A stretch of DNA of 64,000 nt, taken from Roseibium sp. GTDB taxonomy: Bacteria; Pseudomonadota; Alphaproteobacteria; Rhizobiales; Stappiaceae. Each line of letters starts with the position of its first letter. The stretch's first letter is position 1. The stretch lies in assembly GCA_017643215.1 (NCBI GenBank), contig JAEPNV010000011.1, positions 1 through 64,000 on the forward strand, read 5' to 3'. The notes under the pieces are model-generated. The model saw only the letters and a program-made list of their open reading frames with translations, had not been told where the DNA came from and did not search any database. A program made the translations under genes and the position numbers. Shown here in pieces: positions 1-7,485 of the stretch.

Positions 1-583
1 GTTGAAATGAGTAAGTTCGACCACAGGCATCTAAATCAATCGCTTGCTAAAGCACTCAAACATCAGTCCATCTCTCGACGAACCAACGTGAATAACGGAG
101 CCGTACAAACCGGCAGGACCTAAATCCCGCCAATTTCCGGCGTCACGTCAGAAAGATCAGCGTACCTGCGTAACACTCACAAAGCACCAGTGAACCAACA
201 CCAGCACCCCGCAAAACATCAACGCCGCCTACGCTTCCCTTCCTTCAAATCTAAAATTGTCAAAGAACATGAGGTGTCCACCTCACCGGATCCAAAACCC
301 ACCCTCAACACGCGATCCGGACCAAACACTGATATTTGGCCGTCAAATCCGCGATTTTCAGAAAGTAGAGCGCAAGACCCTGTCGCCAGCGGCAAGCCCG
401 CCGTCGATGAGCAGGGTTATAGACCCCGCTCTCAGCACCGTCAATGACTAAATTCAAAAAAATCGCGTTCGGTCTGAAGGCCCCGGAGAACGGCTCTCTT
501 CATCGCGATCTTACCCGTTTTTGCTTAACAAATACAACGTGTTAAGAACCGAAACGAAAGCCATGGATTTCCCAAGCGGCCGG
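1..583. other. Non-coding stretch at the left edge
   Basis: I see no convincing gene here. The short open frames in 190-451 are rich in Pro, Arg, Ser and Gln, lack a ribosome-binding site and have no recognisable domain. The stretch is clearly less GC-rich than the coding DNA to its right. It contains one clean dyad (524-546) just beyond the stop codon of the thiolase-like gene. Any promoter or gene remnant to the left would lie outside the window. Confidence 0.6.
524..546. repeat. Perfect 7-bp inverted repeat, possible operator
   Basis: CTTAACA and TGTTAAG are separated by 9 bases (aatacaacg). There is no T-run directly after either arm in the direction of the thiolase gene, so a classical terminator is unlikely. 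The AT-rich symmetric shape is more like a repressor site, though it may simply be the 3' structure of the biotin operon. The dyad is seen directly; the role is inference. Confidence 0.45.
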
Positions 584-1774
584 CTAGGAGCTGATCTGCT
601 TGACCGCGATTGCGCAGGATAGTCCGCCTGCCGCCGCGATCGCGGCAACGGCCGGACCGTCTGCCGCATCGCCCCTTTGTCCCGCAGCATCCGGCCGGAT
701 TGCCACGAGATCGGTAAACAACCGCACGAGCAGAATGGCCCCGGACGCGCCGATTGGATGCCCGCGGGCAAGGGCGCCGCCGCCCGGATTGACGCGTACC
801 GGATCAAGATGAAGATCAGACACGGTGGCCAGAGCCTGCACCGCAAAGGCTTCCATCAGTTCGATCCGCATGAGCGTTTCGACCGCAAGGTTCAGATCGC
901 GGCAAAGGGCGCGGACTGCCCCGACCGGGCCGAGCGCCGGGCAGGCGGGGTCCGAACCGCGCGAAACACCGCCCATAATGCGAAGGGCTCGATGGTGACC
1001 AAGACGCCAAGCGGTCTCCTGATCCATCACCAGAACCGCTGCCGCGGCATCGGCCTCCACGGCGACGGTCGCCGCGGTGACACCGGTCGCGGGATTGCCG
1101 GCCAGAACGGGCGCCCTCAGCGCCGTTTCCCGCCGCAAGACCCGGGTAAACGGATCAAGATCGACGGCTGCCCCGGGAATTCTCACGAGCTCACATGACC
1201 GGATCTCGGGAGTTTGCCGAAGACGGGCCTTGCGGTGGCTTTCCACCGCATAGTCCGCTTGCGCCGCCTTTGGAATGCTGCGCTCCCGCGCCAGCTCCGC
1301 GGCAGACATAAAGAGATCGGGATCGCCGTAAGGCGGCGGCGCGAAAGCCGGTCGGTCATAGGGCACAGGCTGATCCTCTGGCCTGAGAGGCCGGTGCATG
1401 CGAACCGGCGCCCTTGAAAAACTCTCCATGCCGCCGGCCAGAACACAGCCCGCCGCGCCGCTTTCCACGAGCCGGGCGGCGAGCAGAATGGCGTCGAGGC
1501 CGGCGCAGCACTGGGTGTCGACGGTCAGGGCGGGAACGTCGACCGGCAATCCGGCCCACAGGGCCGCCATCCGGGCCGGGTTGCCGCCGCCGTAAAGGGC
1601 ATTTCCCATGACGACCTGATCGATCGCAGACGGATCCAGCCCCGTGTCCTGCAGCACCTGCCGAAACACGGGCGCGGCCAGTTCGTCCGTCTGCAGATGC
1701 CTGAAAGCGCCGTTTTTGGGCACCACCGGCGTGCGCCGGGCCGCGACGATCACCGCATGGCGCCGGTCCGTCAC
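584..1774 (-). CDS. Thiolase-superfamily protein (YhfS-like) with altered catalytic motifs
   Basis: This 396-residue protein has the length and fold signatures of thiolases, which condense or cleave acyl-CoA thioesters. The nucleophile motif is present (DTQCCAG, Cys89), as is the GHP motif (Gly-His339-Pro within NPGGGALARGHPIGASGA). The NEAF motif is changed to MEAF (Met307), and the C-terminal CxGGG motif, which carries the second catalytic cysteine, reads AAAGGLSC (Ala at about 380-381). It is the last gene of the bioM-bioN-bioY-ligase operon and its ATG overlaps the ligase stop by 4 bases. A thiolase/ligase pair (yhfS, yhfT) next to bioY also occurs in Bacillus subtilis. Normal acetyl-CoA acetyltransferase activity is doubtful; the true reaction is unknown. 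Confidence 0.85.
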   Translation of the reverse strand: MTDRRHAVIVAARRTPVVPKNGAFRHLQTDELAAPVFRQVLQDTGLDPSAIDQVVMGNALYGGGNPARMAALWAGLPVDVPALTVDTQCCAGLDAILLAARLVESGAAGCVLAGGMESFSRAPVRMHRPLRPEDQPVPYDRPAFAPPPYGDPDLFMSAAELARERSIPKAAQADYAVESHRKARLRQTPEIRSCELVRIPGAAVDLDPFTRVLRRETALRAPVLAGNPATGVTAATVAVEADAAAAVLVMDQETAWRLGHHRALRIMGGVSRGSDPACPALGPVGAVRALCRDLNLAVETLMRIELMEAFAVQALATVSDLHLDPVRVNPGGGALARGHPIGASGAILLVRLFTDLVAIRPDAAGQRGDAADGPAVAAIAAAGGLSCAIAVKQISS

Positions 1775-3225
1775 GGCCTACGCCCCCGCCCCGGCCCGTT
1801 CTCCTTGGTAAGGAGAGCCTTCAGCTTTTTAAGATCGGTCTTGCCGCCGGCGGTCAACGGCCACGGCTCGGTGACATGGAAACGACGCGGCGTCCGCGAC
1901 CGGCCAAGCGCCGTCAAACAGTGGCGCCGAAGGCCATCTTCAGAGACCCGGGTTCCATGCGCCGGCTTGACCGCGGCAACCAGCTTTTGACCGCGCACCT
2001 CATCGGCCAGTCCAAACACGGCCGCCGCATCGACACCGGGATGGGTTTCCAGCAGCTTTTCGACCTCTTCCGGATAAATGTTCAGCCCGCTGGTGACGAT
2101 CATCCGCCCCTCCCGGCCGGTCAGGTAGAGAAAGCCGTCCTCATCGAGATAACCGTGGTCCCCGACCGTCAACCAGCCGTCCCGCCAACGGGTGCTGTCG
2201 TCCGACCCGCACAGATATCTGGAAAACAGCATCGGGCTTTTGACCCAGATTGGCCCGGGATCCCCGGCGGGGATCGAACCGCCAGGCGGCCCGATGCGCA
2301 CGCGAACGCCCGCCGCCGTACGGCCGACGGAGCCGTCCGGCACGGGCTCTTCGGGACCGGAAACGGCAATAAAGCTCGTCTCGGAGGCCCCGTAAAACTC
2401 AACCAGCCGGGCATCTGGAAACCGCCGCGCCATGTCCCGCCGGTCTTCCGCCCGCCACTTGGCGCCGCTTGCCAGAACCAGCCGCGGTCCGGCCATGGCG
2501 CCGGTCCGGCCCAACTCTCTGTCGAGGTAATGAAGCTGTGTTGGCGTTGCATAAAGGACCGAGACGCCGCCGCCGGCCAGCATCCGGACCAGCGCCTTGG
2601 GGTCAAAACGTGGCGCCAGGCTGACACGGGCACCAACATGCACGGCGTGAACGGCGCCGTAAAGATGAAGAGAGTGCTGCAGACTGCCCGGGATCAGCAC
2701 GTGATCGTGTGGACCAATCGGAAACTCGGCAGCCGACACATCAAAACTCGCCAGCCAGGAGCCATGGCTGCGGCAGAACCCTTTTGGCAAGCCGGTCGAT
2801 CCCGATGTGAAGCCGACATAGAACAAATCGTCAGCTGCCGGCATTTCGGACCGGACCCGCGCCTGGCCGGGCACGCACCACGAGCCGGCACCAACATCGT
2901 CAAACGCTGACGTGTCGAGGATCCCGTCCGGCCGGACCGCGTTCACGACGGCTTCGCGGCGCGCCATCGGCCAACCCGGATCGAAGATCATGGCCATGTG
3001 GCCCGCGCGGGCAACGGCAAGAAACGCGATCAGGAGCTCCGCCGGATCGGCAAGGTCAAGGCCAATGCGCGCGCCTTTTGGATAGGCCGATGAAACCGCG
3101 GCGGCCCGGCGGCCGACCGATGTTTCCAGATTGTCCCATGCCCACACGCGCGATCCACAGGACAGGGCCGGATCGCGCGGTCTTTTGGCCGCGCGCGCGC
3201 TGAGAGGGCTGCCGACAAAGACCAT
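1771..3225 (-). CDS. AMP-forming acyl-CoA ligase (YhfT-like)
   Basis: A 484-residue member of the acyl-adenylate-forming (ANL) superfamily, which activates a carboxylic acid with ATP and transfers it to CoA. Visible motifs are the phosphate-binding loop FTSGSTGLPKG (139-149), FYGASE (277-282), WLTVGDHG (351-358), the hinge region GREGRMIVTSG (370-380) and the C-terminal catalytic lysine in GGKTDLKKL (near 467). It starts 13 bases after bioY and overlaps the thiolase-like gene by 4 bases, so the two are probably co-translated. The substrate cannot be read from the sequence. Its place beside a biotin transporter suggests a carboxylic acid linked to biotin, such as biotin itself or a pimelate-like precursor; this is inference. 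Confidence 0.88.
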   Translation of the reverse strand: MVFVGSPLSARAAKRPRDPALSCGSRVWAWDNLETSVGRRAAAVSSAYPKGARIGLDLADPAELLIAFLAVARAGHMAMIFDPGWPMARREAVVNAVRPDGILDTSAFDDVGAGSWCVPGQARVRSEMPAADDLFYVGFTSGSTGLPKGFCRSHGSWLASFDVSAAEFPIGPHDHVLIPGSLQHSLHLYGAVHAVHVGARVSLAPRFDPKALVRMLAGGGVSVLYATPTQLHYLDRELGRTGAMAGPRLVLASGAKWRAEDRRDMARRFPDARLVEFYGASETSFIAVSGPEEPVPDGSVGRTAAGVRVRIGPPGGSIPAGDPGPIWVKSPMLFSRYLCGSDDSTRWRDGWLTVGDHGYLDEDGFLYLTGREGRMIVTSGLNIYPEEVEKLLETHPGVDAAAVFGLADEVRGQKLVAAVKPAHGTRVSEDGLRRHCLTALGRSRTPRRFHVTEPWPLTAGGKTDLKKLKALLTKENGPGRGRRP

Positions 3226-3238
3226 TGCCGGCCCGCCG

Positions 3239-3793
3239 TCAGGCCCGGGACAAGAGTGCTTGCGGCAGGCCCCGCGCGACGGTTTCCGCCACGACGGCCG
3301 TGATCGCCACCTTGATCAGATCACCAGGCAAATAGATCGCACTGCCGATCGCGGCCTCGGTCAGCGCAAGGCCAGTCATGATGGAAATTCCGGGAATGCC
3401 AAAGAGATAAACAACCCCGATCCCGCCGACGAGCGCGGCAAGCGCCGCGGACGGCAGAACCTTGAACCGCCGGGTTGCGCGCATGATCAGGCCAGCGGCG
3501 AACGCGCCGAGCGGCCAGCCGATCAAAAACCCGACAGACGGCGAGGCGAACACCCACAGTCCGCCGCGTCCGCCCGCCAAGAGCGGCGCGCCGACGGCGA
3601 CGAGAAACAGGAACAATAGGACGGCGAGGGCGCCGCGGACCGGTCCAAGCATCACCCCGGCCAGCATCACGCCCAGGGTCTGTGCCGTGATCGGCACGCC
3701 GGCCAGGAAGGGAATGGCGAATTGCGGCAACAACCCCAGCGCGGCGATCAGTGCGGCATAAAAGGCGATTTGAACCAAGGACCGGTCGGTCAT
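3239..3793 (-). CDS. bioY: BioY, substrate-binding (S) component of the biotin ECF transporter
   Basis: An integral membrane protein of 184 residues from the chosen ATG. It has about six hydrophobic segments and BioY-type features such as the region around IPFLAGVPITAQTLGVMLAG and a glycine-rich GGRGGLW loop. BioY binds biotin with high affinity and works alone or with BioMN. I chose the start at 3793 because AAGGAT lies 6 bases upstream and because this places the start 4 bases after the bioN stop; the open frame runs further upstream, but that part would overlap bioN. The neighbouring bioN and bioM make this a complete tripartite transporter. Confidence 0.95.
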   Translation of the reverse strand: MTDRSLVQIAFYAALIAALGLLPQFAIPFLAGVPITAQTLGVMLAGVMLGPVRGALAVLLFLFLVAVGAPLLAGGRGGLWVFASPSVGFLIGWPLGAFAAGLIMRATRRFKVLPSAALAALVGGIGVVYLFGIPGISIMTGLALTEAAIGSAIYLPGDLIKVAITAVVAETVARGLPQALLSRA

Positions 3794-3797
3794 TGAA

Positions 3798-4466
3798 CTA
3801 TCCTTTTTCATTGGTCGACAGGCGCAAGGCGCGGCCGGTTTGAGGCGTGTCTTTTCCACAGCGCGCCAGTCCCCGGGATCCGCCGCGCGCGCTCAGCGCC
3901 TCCGCGACGTTTTCAGACATGCGCACGGCCTGAAGGGCAAGCGGGGCGATCAAGCGCCAGTTCGTCGCGCGGCCGGTGCGCGCCCGGTAGGCGTCGCTGA
4001 GGCTTCCATATACAAAGAGCAGGACAGGCGCAAACCGGATGACCAGAGATATCGCCAATGCCGGCTTTTGCGGCGAGAGGCCAATCCACCTTAACGGGGC
4101 AAAGACCGGCCGGATCGCGTTGATCATGTCATCCATGCGCGTCGTCACCGAAACAAGGTTGGCGGCCAGAACCATCACCAAAAGGCGCAGCACGGCCGAT
4201 AGACCGGTTTCCCATGTTCCGGCAAGACCATGGAGCCCAAGGAAAAACACCAACAGCCAGAGCAAGGGCCTGAGATACAGAAGCTGGCGCAGACCTTCAA
4301 CACGCAAGCTGGCATAAAGGCTGAGCACGGCGGCCAGGCACACCAGGAGGAGGCTTCGATCCGTGACCGGGAAGATCATGGCGCCGCCGGCCACCAGGAG
4401 CAGCAGTTTCACCGGCGCGGGCAGACGGTGCAGCCAGCTCGACCCGGTCATTTGACGCCCGATCAC
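3798..4466 (-). CDS. bioN: BioN, transmembrane (T) component of the biotin ECF transporter
   Basis: A CbiQ/BioN-family membrane protein with several hydrophobic helices in residues 15-140 and a cytoplasmic coupling helix near the C terminus containing ALSARGGSRG, matching the Ala-Arg-Gly pattern by which ECF T components contact their ATPases. I chose the GTG at 4466 (222 residues): it overlaps the bioM stop as GTGA and is preceded by a GGGAGGGGG purine run. An ATG at 4451 (217 residues) is the alternative. The open frame upstream of 4466 is Arg/Gly/Cys-rich and lies inside bioM. Confidence 0.93.
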   Translation of the reverse strand: MIGRQMTGSSWLHRLPAPVKLLLLVAGGAMIFPVTDRSLLLVCLAAVLSLYASLRVEGLRQLLYLRPLLWLLVFFLGLHGLAGTWETGLSAVLRLLVMVLAANLVSVTTRMDDMINAIRPVFAPLRWIGLSPQKPALAISLVIRFAPVLLFVYGSLSDAYRARTGRATNWRLIAPLALQAVRMSENVAEALSARGGSRGLARCGKDTPQTGRALRLSTNEKG

Positions 4467-5242
4467 AGCCCGTCCCCCTCCCATACCTCTGCCGCCGCGC
4501 GCCGGTCGAGATCGGCAGCATAGGCCGGCAGCACATCGCCTGGAACACCGTCCATCCGGATGCGCCCGTCTTCCAGCCACAAAATACGGTCAAATCCGGT
4601 TAATGCGGAAAGGTCATGGCTGACCATGATGAGCGTTTGATCCAGCGATTGCAGTTTTTGAAGGATGCGCTTCGCCGCCAAGCCGTCCAGGCTTGTCATC
4701 GGTTCATCCAGAACGAGAATGCACGGCTGCATGACGAGGACCGCCAATATGCAGACCAGCTGTTTTTGGCCTTCCGACAGGGTCGCGATGGGTTTGTCGG
4801 CTAGGAATTCGCATCTGTGGCGGCGCAAGAATCCAACCGCTTCCGCGCGCGCGGATGTCCGGTCATGACCGATCTGTGTCAGGCCGAAGGCGATCTCTTC
4901 CTCCACGGTCGGAAAGATGGCCTGGTGATCCGGGTTTTGAAACACAAAACCGACGTGGCGCGGCAATTGCGCGGCGACACTGACCGTGTCCGCGCCGAAC
5001 AGACGCACCTTGCCATTGGTCGGGAGCCGGAGCCCGTTTAACAGGCGCGCCAGGCTGCTCTTGCCCGATCCGTTCAATCCGACAATGCCGACCCTGCGCT
5101 CGGACAGCGCAAGAGAAATCCCGTCCAGGACGGTCTTGCCGTCCAAGGCCAGCGATACGGCTTCGAACACCGCATAGGTCTTGACGGTCAGGTCAAAGGA
5201 CGCTGCGGCGGAGACGGATCGTCCCTTTGCCCAAAATGCCAT
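4463..5242 (-). CDS. bioM: BioM, ATPase of the biotin ECF transporter
   Basis: An ABC ATPase of 259 residues from the chosen ATG. Walker A is GLNGSGKSS, the Q-loop lies in VFQNPDHQAIF, the signature is LSEGQ, Walker B is ILVLDEP, and the switch histidine is in MVSHD. It energises BioN/BioY-mediated biotin uptake at the cytoplasmic membrane. The frame stays open to a TTG at 5332, but that TTG is the first three bases of a TTGACA hexamer that looks like a promoter -35 box, and the extra N-terminal residues have no family counterpart. The ATG at 5242 has a poor Shine-Dalgarno match, so the start is only moderately certain. It is the first gene of the operon. Confidence 0.92.
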   Translation of the reverse strand: MAFWAKGRSVSAAASFDLTVKTYAVFEAVSLALDGKTVLDGISLALSERRVGIVGLNGSGKSSLARLLNGLRLPTNGKVRLFGADTVSVAAQLPRHVGFVFQNPDHQAIFPTVEEEIAFGLTQIGHDRTSARAEAVGFLRRHRCEFLADKPIATLSEGQKQLVCILAVLVMQPCILVLDEPMTSLDGLAAKRILQKLQSLDQTLIMVSHDLSALTGFDRILWLEDGRIRMDGVPGDVLPAYAADLDRRAAAEVWEGDGL

Positions 5243-5303
5243 GCTGTTCGTCTGTTGCCGCGTCCGGTTGCCCGAAGAATGGCCAGGTGTTGATGGTTCG
5301 CCG

Positions 5304-5332
5304 CTTAATGACAGGTTTTGGCCGGTTGTCAA
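5304..5332 (-). promoter_or_regulatory. Candidate promoter of the bioMNY operon
   Basis: On the minus strand TTGACA (5332-5327) is followed after 17 bases by ATTAAG (5309-5304). The -35 box is perfect and the -10 box is weak (3 of 6). It lies about 60 bases upstream of the bioM ATG and just beyond the stop codon of the MocR gene. I looked for a BioR-type palindrome (TTATnnATAA class) in this gap and did not see one. Confidence 0.4.
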
Positions 5333-5364
5333 AGCCTGTGACCGATGAGAGGCCGCTTACACGG

Positions 5365-6774
5365 CTAGCCGACCGGCTCGCGCCGCATGGCGGGCGTCTC
5401 ACCGCGCTCGATGGCCAGAGCCACGCGGTCAATGGCACTGCGAAAATCGCCTTCTCCGGCGACCGAGCCGAGGGTGATCCGCAGATAGGGGGCCGGGCGC
5501 CGCATTTCGGGCTGGAAATGCCGGGCCGCCAAAACGGCAATGCCTTGATGGGTCAAAGACGTTTCCAAGCCCTGAGAATCCAGATCCTCCGGCAATCGCA
5601 GCCATGCAAACACCTTCTCGTCGGAGCCGATGAAACGGGCTTCACCGAACCGGCCCACGGCGTAGCGGTAACGCCGTGCATTTTCCTTTTTTTTCGCAAG
5701 AACCGTTTTGTCCAAGGTCCCGTCGCGGACCCAGCCGGCAATCAGTTCGGCGGTGATCGGCGAAGCCATCCATGTGCTTTCACCGATCAGGCTGCGTACC
5801 TCTGGCATGAAAGGCGCCGGCACATTCACGAAACCGATGCGGCTCCCGGGTGAGATCAGTTTTGAGATGCTGGCAATCGACGCGGTCAAATCCGGCGCCA
5901 GCGCGCCGAACGCAGGCGGGTGATCGCTGACAAAGGGTGTGTACGGATCGTCCTCGATGATCCTGAGGCCATGGCGCCTGGCAACGGTGACAAGCGCCCG
6001 CCGTTCATCAAGGCTCATGGTGTGGGTCGTGGGATTTTGCATGTTCGGCATCAAAAAGACGCCCTTGACGGCTTGAGATCGCGCGGCGCTGGCAAGCGCG
6101 TCCGGATCCATGGCGTCCAAACCGGCTTTTCCTGTCGAAGTCCCCGGAACCGGCACCAGCCTGAGACCCAGATTGGGCGCGGAATGAATGATCGACGGAT
6201 AGGTGTAGGCGTCCACCGCCAACGCGTCACCCGGACGGAAAAGGGCTTGAAGCAGGATCTGAATGCCGTGTTGCGCACCGCAAGTGAGGGCGACCTGCGC
6301 AGGATCCGCCGTTAGTCCATAGTGGGAAAACAGCAGCGCGCCGGTCTCGCGGTGCGCCTTCAAGCCCTCCGAGGGCACAAATCCATTGAGCCGGTCGACG
6401 CCGGGCGTACGCGCCAGGCGCATCAGGCCGGCGGACAGGTCGGGATTGAGATGCGGATAGGCGAAATTGCGGGCAAGATCGAGGCGCCCGTCATCCTCTT
6501 CAGACGGAATAAGCGGTGAGATGGCGGGGCTTTCGGGAGCGACAAACGTGCCGCGGCCGGTCTCGCCGCGCAACAACCGCCGCCGCTCGGCCTCCGCATA
6601 GGCCCGGGTAACCGTGCCGAGCGTAACCCCAAGCTGATACGCCAGTTCGCGTTGGGGCGGCAATCTGTCACCGGTGGACAGGACGCCAGACTTCACATCG
6701 GATTCGATGGCATTCGCGATGGCCAGATAAATCGGGCCGCTCGGCGCACTGAGGTCGGGTATCCACATTGTCAT
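5365..6774 (-). CDS. MocR-family (GntR-type HTH plus PLP aminotransferase domain) regulator
   Basis: 469 residues. A winged helix-turn-helix lies at about 10-78 (LPPQRELAYQLGVTLGTVTRAY, with a RGTFV wing), followed by a class-I aminotransferase-like domain. The PLP lysine is in SISKLISPG (Lys305), the Asn/Pro motif is NMQNPT, and the PLP-ring Asp lies in EDDPY. MocR proteins use a PLP- or amino-acid-bound aminotransferase fold to sense ligands such as amino acids, GABA, taurine or vitamin B6 compounds. It is transcribed away from a LysE-type exporter 96 bases upstream, and ATTGTA(T/C)C repeats lie between, so export of an amino acid or amine is the likely target. It is not obviously related to biotin control despite its position. 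Confidence 0.9.
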   Translation of the reverse strand: MTMWIPDLSAPSGPIYLAIANAIESDVKSGVLSTGDRLPPQRELAYQLGVTLGTVTRAYAEAERRRLLRGETGRGTFVAPESPAISPLIPSEEDDGRLDLARNFAYPHLNPDLSAGLMRLARTPGVDRLNGFVPSEGLKAHRETGALLFSHYGLTADPAQVALTCGAQHGIQILLQALFRPGDALAVDAYTYPSIIHSAPNLGLRLVPVPGTSTGKAGLDAMDPDALASAARSQAVKGVFLMPNMQNPTTHTMSLDERRALVTVARRHGLRIIEDDPYTPFVSDHPPAFGALAPDLTASIASISKLISPGSRIGFVNVPAPFMPEVRSLIGESTWMASPITAELIAGWVRDGTLDKTVLAKKKENARRYRYAVGRFGEARFIGSDEKVFAWLRLPEDLDSQGLETSLTHQGIAVLAARHFQPEMRRPAPYLRITLGSVAGEGDFRSAIDRVALAIERGETPAMRREPVG

Positions 6775-6796
6775 GAGAACAATGTTATCATTGACC

Positions 6797-6849
6797 GATA
6801 CAATATTTCAATGCTTACGTCCGAATGCTCTAATTGTATCTATTGTACC
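6797..6849. promoter_or_regulatory. Repeat cluster, candidate MocR operator
   Basis: ATTGTATC (6833-6840) and ATTGTACC (6842-6849) form a direct repeat with 9-base periodicity. The inverse, GATACAAT, lies at 6797-6804. All sit in the 96-base gap between the divergent MocR and LysE genes. MocR-family regulators typically bind combinations of direct and inverted repeats of this kind. The repeats are seen directly; binding is inferred. Confidence 0.5.
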
Positions 6850-6870
6850 TAGACAGTCCGGACCTTAGGC

Positions 6871-7467
6871 ATGGATGCCTCAACACTCACCGCATTCGCG
6901 CTGTTCGTCGCCGTGATGACCGGCACGCCCGGCCCAGGCAACCTGACTTTCATGGCGATCGGCGCGGCGTCGGGATACCGGGCCGCGTTTCCGGTGATCT
7001 TGGCCTCCCAGGTCGGGTCGATTGGATTGAACATGTGTGTCGCGTTTGGTCTGGGCCAAGTGATGGCGGGCGGCGGGCCGGTGGTGCTGGTGTTCAAGCT
7101 CCTCAGCCTGGCCTATATGACCTATCTCGCCTGGCGGATCGTGGCCGTCAGCATCCGGCCGAAAGGCTCGGTCGCCCTGCCGAGTTTCTGGGAAGGCCTG
7201 CTCATCCACCCCTTGAGCCCCAAGACCTGGGCGATGAGCCTTGCCGCCTTTACGACCTTTTTTGCTGGCAACGACCTCGGCCTCCCACAAAACGCGGTGC
7301 TTCTGACCAGCGGATTTGTGCTCGGCGGCATGATCTCGCACTCGTTGTGGGCGCTGGCCGGCGTCTCGATCCTGACCGCCCTCGGCGAGGGGCCGCTGCT
7401 GCGCGGCGTGACCGTTTTGATGGCCGCCGGCATGCTGGCCGCGACCTTATGGGCGATGGTGATGTAG
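6871..7467 (+). CDS. LysE/RhtB-family amino acid exporter
   Basis: 198 residues with about six hydrophobic segments, the usual length for the family. The N-terminal region FVAVMTGTPGPGNLTFMAIG carries the conserved TPGPGN-type motif of LysE/RhtB translocators, which export amino acids by proton exchange. The divergent MocR gene and the repeats between them suggest ligand-dependent induction. The substrate cannot be told from sequence; basic amino acids, homoserine/threonine and cysteine pathway products are all known for the family. Confidence 0.88.
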   Translation: MDASTLTAFALFVAVMTGTPGPGNLTFMAIGAASGYRAAFPVILASQVGSIGLNMCVAFGLGQVMAGGGPVVLVFKLLSLAYMTYLAWRIVAVSIRPKGSVALPSFWEGLLIHPLSPKTWAMSLAAFTTFFAGNDLGLPQNAVLLTSGFVLGGMISHSLWALAGVSILTALGEGPLLRGVTVLMAAGMLAATLWAMVM

Positions 7468-7485
7468 CCGGGCGGGCGATGCCGG

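Noticed and set aside
190-451. Two overlapping open frames (85 and 64 residues) near the left edge
   Set aside because: Pro/Arg/Ser/Gln-rich, no ribosome-binding site, no domain, and mutually exclusive frames; they look like chance openings.
5243-5364. BioR-type operator upstream of bioM
   Set aside because: I looked for a TTAT/ATAA palindrome of the BioR class and found none; biotin control may lie elsewhere or use another regulator.
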